From assembly GCA_943913835.1 (NCBI GenBank), contig CALTZU010000091.1:1-14029 (forward strand): DNA of 14,029 nucleotides, read 5' to 3'. This DNA is from an uncultured Rheinheimera sp. (GTDB lineage Bacteria; Pseudomonadota; Gammaproteobacteria; Enterobacterales; Alteromonadaceae). The number at the start of each line of letters is the position of its first letter. The first letter of the stretch is position 1. The notes under the pieces were generated by a model. That model was not told the DNA's origin. It did no database searches and saw nothing but the letters and a program-made list of their open reading frames with translations. Position numbers and translations under genes: made by a program. Below are positions 1 to 7,788 of this stretch, piece after piece.

Positions 1-4
1 TTTC

Positions 5-21
5 TTGGCATCAGTCTTGCT
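5..21 (+). promoter_or_regulatory. Sigma54 (RpoN) promoter of the flgF operon
   Basis: The sequence TTGGCATCAGTCTTGCT matches the sigma54 consensus YTGGCAC-N5-TTGCW closely. The invariant GG (7-8) and GC (19-20) are separated by exactly 10 bases. The start of transcription would fall near base 32, giving flgF a leader of about 20 bases that still contains its ribosome binding site (GGTGGAGG, 40-47). Sigma54 control of middle-class rod and ring genes is well known in Pseudomonas and Vibrio, so a promoter before flgF fits. No activator (FlrC/FleR-type) site can be assigned by eye. Confidence 0.85.
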
Positions 22-53
22 TTACTTCACCTATCTCAGGTGGAGGCCAGATT

Positions 54-797
54 ATGGACCATTTACTTTATATCGCGATGAGCGGTGCCAAAGAGAACAT
101 GAATGGCATCAGTATTAAAGCGAATAACCTTGCAAACAGCACAACTACAGGCTTTAAAGCGGATTTAGAGCAGGCTCGTGCTATGCAGGCATTTGGGGAA
201 GGTTTGCCTACACGAGTGTTTTCGTTGACTGAACGACCTGGTCAAAATTTTGACGATGGCTCATTTATTATCACAGAGCGAGAGTTGGATGTTGCGGTGC
301 AAGGCAAAGGTTGGTTGTCAGTACAAGACGCAGATGGCAATGAAGCTTATACCAGAGCAGGTAATTTACAACTCAGCCCGACCGGCGTTTTGCAAACGGC
401 CTCCGGTTTAAATGTGGTCGGCGAAGAGGGGCCTATCCAATTGCCTTTGCCGCTGGAGAAAATGGAAATTGGTACTGACGGCACTATTAGTATCAGACCT
501 TTAGGGGCTCCAGCCAACGTTATGCAGGAAGTAGCCCGTCTGAAGCTGGTAAAACCTGAGTTTCAGGACATAGAAAAAGGTACTGATGGTTTATTCAGGC
601 GTAAAGACGGTGAAGACGCCGAAGCCGATGCAACAGTGAAAGTTTTGAGTGGTGCAGTCGAAGGCAGTAACGTTAATGCTGTGGGTGAAATGACTCAAAT
701 GATCAGTTTACAACGTCAATTTGAAGTTCAGGTCAAAATGATGAAAACCGCCGAAGAAATTGATCGGCAACACAACCAAATTATGAGAATAGTCTAA
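54..797 (+). CDS. flgF: Flagellar basal-body rod protein FlgF
   Basis: Proximal rod subunit of the flagellar basal body, exported through the flagellar type III apparatus to the periplasm. The 247-residue protein has the typical size. The N-terminal rod/hook signature is at residues 23-35 (ANNLANSTTTGFK). The C-terminal helix (GSNVNAVGEMTQMISLQRQFE, roughly residues 203-223) is the partner of the N-terminal helix in the coiled D0 core. There are no cysteines and no Sec signal, as expected for a type III substrate. The start is supported by GGTGGAGG about seven bases upstream. It is the first gene of a tight flgFGHIJKL run behind the sigma54 promoter. flgE would be expected just upstream, outside the window. 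Confidence 0.96.
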   Translation: MDHLLYIAMSGAKENMNGISIKANNLANSTTTGFKADLEQARAMQAFGEGLPTRVFSLTERPGQNFDDGSFIITERELDVAVQGKGWLSVQDADGNEAYTRAGNLQLSPTGVLQTASGLNVVGEEGPIQLPLPLEKMEIGTDGTISIRPLGAPANVMQEVARLKLVKPEFQDIEKGTDGLFRRKDGEDAEADATVKVLSGAVEGSNVNAVGEMTQMISLQRQFEVQVKMMKTAEEIDRQHNQIMRIV

Positions 798-819
798 GGC
801 TTAAGCCTGGGAGGTTAGT

Positions 820-1608
820 ATGCATCCAGCTTTATGGATCAGTAAAACCGGTTTGGACGCCAAGCAGCGTGATATTTCGGTGATTTCAAATAACCTGGCC
901 AACGCCAGCACTATAGGTTTTAAGAAAAGTCGGGCAGTGTTTGAGGATTTGTTGTATCAGAACATCAATCAACCCGGTGGTCGCTCTTCACAAAACTCGG
1001 AACTCCCTAACGGTTTGATGTTAGGTGCTGGTACCAAAGTGGTCGCAACTCAGAAGAGCTTTACCCAGGGCAATATGATTACGACAGAAGGTAGTCTGGA
1101 TGTGATGATCCAGGGCCATGGCTTTTTCGAAGTGCTGATGCCGGATGGTACGACTTCTTATAGCCGCAATGGTCAATTCACAACTGACAGTGAAGGCAAC
1201 CTTGTAACTTCGGGCGCTGGCTATCAGGTGCAGCCTAATATAGTGATCCCTGAAGATGCACAAAGTATAACTATTTCTCAGGATGGTGAGGTATCAGTTA
1301 AGTTACCTGGCCAGATTGACCAGGCTGTGGTAGGCCAGCTGACGTTGACTAACTTTGTTAATCCGGCAGGTTTAGAGCCTATAGGGCAGAACTTGTTTAC
1401 CGCTACCGCAGCTAGTGGTGACCCGGTACAAGGGATACCAGGGCTGGAAGGTCGTGGCATCTTAGTGCAGGGCGCGTTGGAAACGTCCAACGTCAATGTG
1501 ACTGAAGAGCTGGTAAGTCTGATTGAAAGTCAGCGTGTTTATGAAATGAATTCCAAAGTGATCTCAACTGTAGATCAGATGCTGGGTACTGCAATTCAGC
1601 AGTTGTAG
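820..1608 (+). CDS. flgG: Flagellar basal-body distal rod protein FlgG
   Basis: Distal rod subunit that passes through the P and L rings. It is 262 residues, close to the usual 260. The rod signature is at residues 22-35 (ISNNLANASTIGFKK). The FlgG-specific stretch following DLLYQNINQPGG (residues 43-54) is the segment that keeps the distal rod straight, compared with the hook. The C-terminal core (GALETSNVNVTEELVSLIES and onward) is intact. The start has a strong GGGAGGT ribosome binding site. The gene lies 22 bases after flgF. A 12-bp palindrome (AGGCTTAAGCCT, 797-808) covers the last base of the flgF stop codon and most of that gap. Confidence 0.97.
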   Translation: MHPALWISKTGLDAKQRDISVISNNLANASTIGFKKSRAVFEDLLYQNINQPGGRSSQNSELPNGLMLGAGTKVVATQKSFTQGNMITTEGSLDVMIQGHGFFEVLMPDGTTSYSRNGQFTTDSEGNLVTSGAGYQVQPNIVIPEDAQSITISQDGEVSVKLPGQIDQAVVGQLTLTNFVNPAGLEPIGQNLFTATAASGDPVQGIPGLEGRGILVQGALETSNVNVTEELVSLIESQRVYEMNSKVISTVDQMLGTAIQQL

Positions 1609-1618
1609 GAGTAAGTGG

Positions 1619-2299
1619 ATGAACAAGTTAATTGTGCTCATTTTAACAGCTCTGCTGATGACAGGCTGTGCCAGCAGCTTTACCGAAGCCGTGCCTGATG
1701 ATCCGAACTTCGCACCTCTGCCACCTGAACCGGAGTCTGTGCCTTTGTCCAATAACGGCTCATTGTTTGCACAAGGCTTATCAAACGGTTTGTATTCTGA
1801 CAATAAGGCGCGAAGACCTGGAGACATCATTACTGTGGTGTTGCGAGAAAATACCCAGGCGTCGAAAAAAGCAAAAACAGAGTTTGGTAAAGATAGCTCT
1901 GCCAGTTTCGACCCTATGGTAGGTTTGGGGGGCCGTGATGTGAGTGTTCTTGGCAATACCTTACAGTTTGGTGCAAATGCAACTTCAGACTTCAAAGGCG
2001 ATTCAAAAGCGGACCAAAGTAACAGTTTAGTGGGGGATATTTCGGTCAACGTTTTGAGAGTTATGTCAAATGGTAACCTGGTAATCCGGGGGGAAAAATG
2101 GCTTACCTTGAATACAGGACGGGAGTTTATACGCTTAACAGGTGTTATCCGTGCCGAGGATATAGACTCGAAAAACACCGTAGAGTCGACCAAAATTGCC
2201 AATGCCCGTATTGAATATAGCGGCACAGGCGCAACTCATGGTGGGCAAGGCCCGGGCTGGTTAACCCAATTCTTTAATGGTGTGTTGTGGCCATTTTAA
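1619..2299 (+). CDS. flgH: Flagellar L-ring lipoprotein FlgH
   Basis: Outer-membrane lipoprotein that forms the L ring, the bushing around the distal rod. Residues 1-17 are a lipoprotein signal with lipobox MTGC, so cleavage and lipidation are expected at Cys17. The family core is visible at residues 65-85 (RRPGDIITVVLRENTQASKK). The C-terminal end (SGTGATHGGQGPGWLTQF...WPF) is characteristic of FlgH. The 226-residue length is normal. The start is set by AGGAG (1607-1611) overlapping the flgG stop. The gene is translated ten bases after flgG, so it is surely in the same operon. Confidence 0.97.
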   Translation: MNKLIVLILTALLMTGCASSFTEAVPDDPNFAPLPPEPESVPLSNNGSLFAQGLSNGLYSDNKARRPGDIITVVLRENTQASKKAKTEFGKDSSASFDPMVGLGGRDVSVLGNTLQFGANATSDFKGDSKADQSNSLVGDISVNVLRVMSNGNLVIRGEKWLTLNTGREFIRLTGVIRAEDIDSKNTVESTKIANARIEYSGTGATHGGQGPGWLTQFFNGVLWPF

Positions 2300-2312
2300 T
2301 ACAGGTGAGATG

Positions 2313-3410
2313 ATGAAACTTTTCCAAAGCTTGTTTCTGGTTGTGTTGTCCGGTGCTTTGTGTTTCCCGGCTTCAGCCGCCCGCATTAAAGATTTAACCA
2401 GTGTACAAGGGGTACGCAGCAACCAGCTGGTTGGCTATGGTCTGGTTGTGGGCTTACCCGGTACAGGTGAACAGAGTCCCTTTACCGAGCAGAGTTTCAG
2501 AACCATGTTGAGTAATTTTGGTATCAATATGCCTGCCGGCATGAAATCACAAATTAAAAATGTGGCTGCAGTCGCTGTGCATGCCGAGTTACCCGCTTTC
2601 AGTAAACCAGGCCAAACCATAGATATTACCGTTTCCTCCATGGGCAGTGCGAAAGGTCTGCGTGGTGGTACTTTACTGCAAACCTTTTTAAAAGGCCTGG
2701 ATGGTAATGTATATGCCGTAGCTCAGGGATCGCTGATTGTCAGTGGCTTAGGGGCTGAAGGGGCTGATGGTTCAAAGATCGTGGTTAATACGCCTACTGT
2801 CGGCCGCATTCCGAATGGGGCCACAGTTGAACGTGAAGTACCGTCGCCTTTTGCGGATGGCGACTTTATTACCTTTAATCTCAACGACAGTGATTTCACC
2901 ACGGCAAAAACTCTGGCTGAGACTATAAATAACTTTATGGGGCCTGGCACTGCCATGTCGTTAGATGCCTCTTCAGTTCAGGTCAGGGCGCCACGGGATA
3001 TGGATCAGCGTGTGTCTTATTTATCGACTTTAGAGAACTTAACTCTGGAGCCTGCCAGTCAATCGGCAAAAATTATTATCAACTCCAGAACTGGCACTAT
3101 AGTCATAGGTAAAGATGTTCGGCTGTTTCCGGCCGCCGTTACTCATGGCGGTCTGACGGTCACTATTGCGGAGAACCCTACTGTAGTACAACCTAATGCA
3201 TTAGCCGGTGGCGATACTGCAGTAGAGCAAAATTCTATTATTGATGTGCGGCCGGATAAATCCCGTATGTTTAAGTTTGATCCCGGCACTACGCTGGACG
3301 ATTTAGTCAGCACAGTCAATGCGGTTGGCGCGGCACCGGGCGACTTGATGGCTATTTTAGAGGCTTTGAAAGAAGCGGGTGCTATTCATGGTGAGCTAGT
3401 GGTGATTTAA
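2313..3410 (+). CDS. flgI: Flagellar P-ring protein FlgI
   Basis: Periplasmic subunit of the P ring, assembled around the distal rod in the peptidoglycan layer. It starts with a Sec signal peptide (MKLFQSLFLVVLSGALCFPA SA), predicted to be cut after ASA (residues 20-22). The mature protein begins ARIKDLTSVQGVR..., the invariant FlgI opening, and includes LVGYGLVVGLPGTGE. I chose ATG 2313 because AGGTG (2303-2307) sits five bases before it. The adjacent ATG at 2310 is possible. The frame also opens at 2277, inside flgH, but that start would spoil the signal peptide. The mature chain has no cysteine, unlike enteric FlgI, which carries a DsbA-made disulfide. It is followed directly by flgJ. Confidence 0.96.
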   Translation: MKLFQSLFLVVLSGALCFPASAARIKDLTSVQGVRSNQLVGYGLVVGLPGTGEQSPFTEQSFRTMLSNFGINMPAGMKSQIKNVAAVAVHAELPAFSKPGQTIDITVSSMGSAKGLRGGTLLQTFLKGLDGNVYAVAQGSLIVSGLGAEGADGSKIVVNTPTVGRIPNGATVEREVPSPFADGDFITFNLNDSDFTTAKTLAETINNFMGPGTAMSLDASSVQVRAPRDMDQRVSYLSTLENLTLEPASQSAKIIINSRTGTIVIGKDVRLFPAAVTHGGLTVTIAENPTVVQPNALAGGDTAVEQNSIIDVRPDKSRMFKFDPGTTLDDLVSTVNAVGAAPGDLMAILEALKEAGAIHGELVVI

Positions 3411-4430
3411 ATGAGTGAGCTTGAGAATAAGGTCAATTATCATGATTTAACCAGTCTGGCTCAACTGAAGCACAGCAAAGGTGGAAATGATGATGCGGCG
3501 CTGAAGCAAGCGGCTAAACAATTCGAATCTATTTTCATGGGGATGTTGCTTAGCAGCATGCGCAAAGCCAATGAAGTATTTGAAGACGAAGGCATGCTCA
3601 ACAGCAACGCGACCAAGTTCTATCAGGACATGTATGACAAACAGTTGTCGACCGAGCTTTCTGAAAAAGGCAGTTTAGGTTTGGCCGATTTGCTGGTGCA
3701 GCAATTGCGGCCAACCAAAGGCAAGACGACACCGGCGTCTATGCTTAAAATTCCGACCGATGCTGCCCCGGTGCCAGATAAAAAAACTGGTGCACAAGAG
3801 CAGGTTTCCGTAGTGAGTTCTGCTTCGGCTCCAACGACAAAATCAGCTGAAACCATAACGTCTGTGGGCACAGATGTGCCCCAGGTGACCACTGAAACTT
3901 TAACTTCTGAGCAGGACAAGACCAATCAAGACTGGAGCTTTGAAAGTCCGGGAGACTTTATTCAGAAGCTGATGCCTGCTGCTAAACAAGCGGCACAGAA
4001 ATTGGGGTTAGAACCATTAGCCTTGTTAGCTCAGGCAGCTTTAGAAACTGGTTGGGGTCAGCGTACTTTTAAGACGGCTGAAGGCAATAATAGCTTTAAC
4101 TTTTTTGGCATTAAAGCTCACAACAGCTGGCAGGGAGAGGTTGCTGTTGTCGACACGCTGGAATACCGCCAGGGTGTCGCACAAAAAGAAAAAGCTAAAT
4201 TCCGTGCTTACGAGTCCCCTGAGCAAAGCTTGGGCGACTATGTCGACTTTATTAAATCCAATCCGCGTTACCAGCAAGCTATTGCTGTAGCTGACAACCC
4301 TAAAGCTTATTTTCAGCAGTTACAGGCCGCGGGTTATGCCACGGATCCAAACTACGCTCAGAAAATTTTGTCAGTATTTAATAGCGATACATTCAAACAG
4401 GCACGAAACCTGCTTACGAATAAAGAGTAA
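3411..4430 (+). CDS. flgJ: Flagellar rod cap and peptidoglycan hydrolase FlgJ
   Basis: Bifunctional protein of 339 residues. The N-terminal rod-cap/scaffold domain (about 25-100) carries AAKQFESIFMGMLLSSMRKA. A Thr/Ser/Pro/Ala-rich linker spans about 101-175. The C-terminal glucosaminidase-type domain (about 178-335) opens a hole in peptidoglycan for the growing rod. The likely catalytic glutamate is Glu212 in AALETGWGQ, with Asp276 in SLGDYVDF as a candidate second acidic residue, by analogy to Salmonella FlgJ. NNSFNFFGIKA is the conserved fold motif. The ATG follows the flgI stop codon with no gap and has no clear ribosome binding site, so translational coupling to flgI is likely. Both domains look intact. 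Confidence 0.97.
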   Translation: MSELENKVNYHDLTSLAQLKHSKGGNDDAALKQAAKQFESIFMGMLLSSMRKANEVFEDEGMLNSNATKFYQDMYDKQLSTELSEKGSLGLADLLVQQLRPTKGKTTPASMLKIPTDAAPVPDKKTGAQEQVSVVSSASAPTTKSAETITSVGTDVPQVTTETLTSEQDKTNQDWSFESPGDFIQKLMPAAKQAAQKLGLEPLALLAQAALETGWGQRTFKTAEGNNSFNFFGIKAHNSWQGEVAVVDTLEYRQGVAQKEKAKFRAYESPEQSLGDYVDFIKSNPRYQQAIAVADNPKAYFQQLQAAGYATDPNYAQKILSVFNSDTFKQARNLLTNKE

Positions 4431-4454
4431 AGCTCTAGTTGGCCTCGCCAATGA
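4428..4454 (+). promoter_or_regulatory. Possible weak sigma28 promoter for flgK-flgL
   Basis: TAAAG (4428-4432) overlaps the flgJ stop codon and is followed after exactly 14 bases by GCCAATGA (4447-4454). The 14-base spacing is the same as at the clear sigma28 promoters later in the window. The -10 matches GCCGATAA at six of eight positions. It also forms one arm of a short inverted repeat, TTGGC-CTC-GCCAA. A secondary sigma28 promoter before flgK is known in enteric bacteria. The -10 is degenerate, so this is tentative. Confidence 0.4.
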
Positions 4455-4490
4455 ACACAGTGACGATGCCTAGCATCAGCGGAGAATCAG

Positions 4491-6518
4491 ATGTCGGATA
4501 ATTTACTCAGGATTGGAACCTCAGCCATACTGGCAAGTACTGCTTTGCTTTCGACTACAAGTAACAATATCGCTAACCTGAATACTCCAGGCTACAGCAG
4601 ACAGCGCACAGAGTTTGAATCCAATGTGTTAGGACTTGGGGTTGGTCGTGGCACCACTGAGCGTTTAGTCAACGAGTTTGCCCAGAAACAACTTTGGCGC
4701 GATGTGTCTTCTGCCAGCTATTCTAATCAGTATTTATCAGAAGCCAGCCGGGTCGATGCATTAATGTCTGACCAGTCCAACAGTATTTCGACTGGCATGT
4801 CGTCTTTTTTTAGTCAGTTACAAACGGCAATTAATGATCCCACTAATGCAGCGTCACGTCAGTTGGTGATGGGTAGTGCGCAGACTTTACTTAATAAATT
4901 CAATACGTTGTCAAACCAAATGACGGCGCAGAATAAGTATCTTAGTCAACAACTTGAAACTGATGCAGCAGATGCCAATGAGCAAATAGGTGTGATTGCC
5001 CGGTTAAACGAGGAGATCCTGGCCTATGGCAACAATCCGGGTAAACCGCCGCCATTGGATTTACTGGATAAGCGTGATCAGGCCATTAAAGAGTTATCGG
5101 CTTTAGTGGATATCAATGTACTGGACGCCGACAACGGCGATAAACAGGTTTTTCTCGCCAGCGGCCAATCGCTGGTACTGGAAAATGGCAAGTTCAATTT
5201 ATTCAGTGTGGCAGGGGAGCCTGATCCTAATCGCAAAACACTGCAGCTAAAAGCCGGTACTAATCAGAATGTGATTATCAATGTGTCTGAAACTGATTTA
5301 GGCGGTAAGATCGGAGCCTCACTTGAGTTCCGTACTAAAGTACTGGACCCGGCACAGCGTGAACTGGGACAACTGGCGCTGTCATTCACCGATGCGTTTA
5401 ATACCCAAAACCGTTTAGGCATGAACGCAGATGGAAACCTGGGCGGCGATCTGTTTGTGTTACCAGGCTTTGTCGCTTTGCCGTTTAGCAGTAATACGGG
5501 GAATGGGGCAATTACTGCCTCAGTCGCAGCAGGGCAAGGCAAAAATATTCCGCCTAATGACATCCGTATCACTTTTACCGCTGTTGATGCCTTTACAGTT
5601 GAAGCTTTGGATGCGTCAGGCAACGTGATCCCCGGCACTGCTATCAGCCGGGCTGGTGTCACTTTTCCCGTAACTGTGACCTCAGACGACACCAATGACT
5701 TTTTTGGTTTAAACATTACTTTAACCAATGGAGCTCCGGCTTTTGCTGCAGGTGATAAGTTTGATTTGAAACCTTTAAGCATGGCGGCGCAAAATATCAG
5801 TCTGGCGTCTAACCGTCCTGAAACTTTAGCACTGGCATCACCACTTAAAGGTGAAAAGACGCTGACCAACCTGGGAAATGCCGAAATAGATAAATTGTCT
5901 GTCAGTAGTGTGGGTCAGGCAGGGAACAGATTAGTTCAGCCTGCGACTTTTACGGATGGCCCACTTGCTATTACTTATCTGGGCAATAATCAATTTCTGA
6001 TTGAAGACTCAGGTGCGCCTGTTGTCAGTGAGACTATTACTTTTGCTGGTACGGATTATCAGAACTTATTGAGCGGCTCAGTTAACTTTGCCAATGCAGG
6101 TTTCGACTTTTCTGTTAAAGGTGTGCCGCAAGTGGGCGATACATTCAGTATTGCTTACAACACCGGTGGTTTTGAAGACAACAGAAACGGCCTGATGCTG
6201 GGGAATCTTCAGAACGCTGATATGGTTCGGATTAATGCGGCCACTACGGTCAACGCTGATAAGTATCAGACCTTTAATCAGGCTTATTCAGAATTGGTTG
6301 GCACTGTAGGTACTCAAACCAGTCAGGCCCGGGTTGCTGCTGCTTCTTCGAAGTCTTTATTAGAGCAAACCACAGCCTGGCACGAATCTTTATCAGGTGT
6401 AAGTTTGGATGAAGAGGCGGCTGACTTAGTCAGATTCCAGCAAACCTATGCTGCGGCGGCGAAAATATTATCGACGTCACAAACAATTTTTGACACGCTG
6501 TTGCAGGCGGCGAGGTAA
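4491..6518 (+). CDS. flgK: Flagellar hook-associated protein 1 FlgK
   Basis: First hook-filament junction protein (HAP1), exported after the hook is complete. At 675 residues it is longer than the enteric protein (about 550). The extra length is in the middle, surface-exposed domains. The N-terminal core shows LASTALLSTTSNNIANLNTP with GYSRQR (to residue 39). The C-terminal core (GVSLDEEAADLVRFQQTYAA... to the end) is textbook FlgK. The start has GGAGA (4481-4485) six bases upstream. It lies 60 bases after flgJ and is followed by flgL after two bases, so the two junction proteins are co-translated. Confidence 0.97.
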   Translation: MSDNLLRIGTSAILASTALLSTTSNNIANLNTPGYSRQRTEFESNVLGLGVGRGTTERLVNEFAQKQLWRDVSSASYSNQYLSEASRVDALMSDQSNSISTGMSSFFSQLQTAINDPTNAASRQLVMGSAQTLLNKFNTLSNQMTAQNKYLSQQLETDAADANEQIGVIARLNEEILAYGNNPGKPPPLDLLDKRDQAIKELSALVDINVLDADNGDKQVFLASGQSLVLENGKFNLFSVAGEPDPNRKTLQLKAGTNQNVIINVSETDLGGKIGASLEFRTKVLDPAQRELGQLALSFTDAFNTQNRLGMNADGNLGGDLFVLPGFVALPFSSNTGNGAITASVAAGQGKNIPPNDIRITFTAVDAFTVEALDASGNVIPGTAISRAGVTFPVTVTSDDTNDFFGLNITLTNGAPAFAAGDKFDLKPLSMAAQNISLASNRPETLALASPLKGEKTLTNLGNAEIDKLSVSSVGQAGNRLVQPATFTDGPLAITYLGNNQFLIEDSGAPVVSETITFAGTDYQNLLSGSVNFANAGFDFSVKGVPQVGDTFSIAYNTGGFEDNRNGLMLGNLQNADMVRINAATTVNADKYQTFNQAYSELVGTVGTQTSQARVAAASSKSLLEQTTAWHESLSGVSLDEEAADLVRFQQTYAAAAKILSTSQTIFDTLLQAAR

Positions 6519-6520
6519 AA

Positions 6521-7747
6521 ATGCGCACGACTTTTAATATGAAGTACAGTCAGAGTCTGGACTCTATCCTGGGTACTCAGGATAAATTACAGACCGCAAG
6601 TTTAATGCTGAACAAGCAAACTAAAATTTTGACTGCGGCTGATGATCCCTCTGGTGCAGCCAGAGCTATTGGTTTGGAAGCCAACATTCAACAAACTAAC
6701 CAGTTTCAGACCAACAATACTGCAGCCCGCAATAGCCTTGAACTGCAGGAAACTGTACACGACAGCATTCGTAATGCGATGGACAGAGCCCGGGTACTAA
6801 CCTTGTCATTAGGCAACGGTACCTACGATGAGAATGATCGTAAGGCGATAGGCGAACAGCTGGGGAATATCAGGGATGAGCTGTTTGACTTAATGAACAG
6901 ACGTGACGAGCTGGGGGGGTATTTGTTTTCTGGCTTTAAAGACCAGACTCAGCCTTATAGTCTGAACACCGCAACTGGCAAATATGAATTCAATGGCGAT
7001 GAAGGTCAAAAAGCCGTCCAGTTGTCTTTGTCTATATCTATAGCCGCCAACGACAGTGGTCGCAGCATTTTTGACAGTGTCGACAAGCGTTTTCAAACCA
7101 CAGCCCCGACAGTGGGGGCTCCGGTGACTGCTGCCAAAGTGACAGTAGCGAACCAAAGCGTATTCGATAATTTTTACAAACAAAATTACGATGGATTGAC
7201 TGCCGGTAACAATGACTTTTCGGTCGTATTTTCTGCGCCATCCAATTATGAAATTCAGCGCAATGGAGCACCGCAAGTACCTCCGGTGACTGGTGTTTAT
7301 ACAGCGGGTGAGTCCATCACTTACAATGGACTTTCTATTGATGTCACAGGCGCAGCGCCAGGCGGTACTGTAGATTTTAGTCTGCAACCACCTGAAAAAA
7401 CTAACATACTCAATACGTTAACCGACTTAATTAATAGTATTGAGGCAGGTGACAGTGGTGATGTTCTGAATGAACGTATTTTGGATGCAACAGTAGAGAT
7501 CGATCATGCGTCTGCCAAAGTGGATTCTGCCATGTCATCTATCGGCGGTCGTCTGAATGTGATCGAAAGTATTTTTGGCAGTAACGAAGATGTACTTATC
7601 GCCACTAAGTCACACAAAGCTGATGTGGTGGAACTGGACTACAGTACAGGTATTACCGAGTTAGTGAAGCAGGAAACTGCATTGCAGGCAGTTCAGGCAA
7701 CCTTTGGTCGTGTCACGGGCCTGAGTTTATTTGACTACATCAATTAG
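6521..7747 (+). CDS. flgL: Flagellar hook-associated protein 3 FlgL
   Basis: Second junction protein (HAP3), which joins FlgK to flagellin. It is 408 residues against about 317 in enterics, with extra material in the central domain (about 180-290). The flagellin-like N-terminal core includes TAADDPSGAARAIGLEANI and the family motif RDELGGYLFSGF (about residues 127-138). The C-terminal part (VELDYSTGITELVKQETALQ...) is the expected helix. ATG 6521 is two bases after the flgK stop, with GAGG just upstream inside flgK. A later Met (6539) is less likely because the N-terminal helix would be shortened. The gene contains a run of seven G at 6913-6919, coding Gly-Gly. Confidence 0.95.
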   Translation: MRTTFNMKYSQSLDSILGTQDKLQTASLMLNKQTKILTAADDPSGAARAIGLEANIQQTNQFQTNNTAARNSLELQETVHDSIRNAMDRARVLTLSLGNGTYDENDRKAIGEQLGNIRDELFDLMNRRDELGGYLFSGFKDQTQPYSLNTATGKYEFNGDEGQKAVQLSLSISIAANDSGRSIFDSVDKRFQTTAPTVGAPVTAAKVTVANQSVFDNFYKQNYDGLTAGNNDFSVVFSAPSNYEIQRNGAPQVPPVTGVYTAGESITYNGLSIDVTGAAPGGTVDFSLQPPEKTNILNTLTDLINSIEAGDSGDVLNERILDATVEIDHASAKVDSAMSSIGGRLNVIESIFGSNEDVLIATKSHKADVVELDYSTGITELVKQETALQAVQATFGRVTGLSLFDYIN

Positions 7748-7788
7748 TAGCTAAGGTTACTAAGTAATTTTCAGGCAGGAAGCCCTTT

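Noticed and set aside
797..808. 12-bp palindrome AGGCTTAAGCCT between flgF and flgG
   Set aside because: It has no loop and would form a weak hairpin; it sits inside a tight operon and no role can be argued.
1564..2226. 220-codon open frame on the minus strand opposite flgG/flgH
   Set aside because: It lies wholly opposite clear flagellar genes, has no convincing domain or ribosome site, and its composition is that of an antisense shadow.
2277..2312. Upstream start for flgI at 2277, overlapping flgH
   Set aside because: It would add MVCCGHFNTGE before the signal peptide and has no ribosome site; ATG 2313 (or 2310) fits better.
5264..5869. 201-codon open frame on the minus strand opposite flgK
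   Set aside because: The Pro/Ser/Lys-rich translation has no fold signature, and flgK is continuous across it.
6890..7387. 165-codon minus-strand frame opposite the flgL centre
   Set aside because: Cys/His/Arg-rich antisense translation with overlapping alternatives; flgL is intact across the region.
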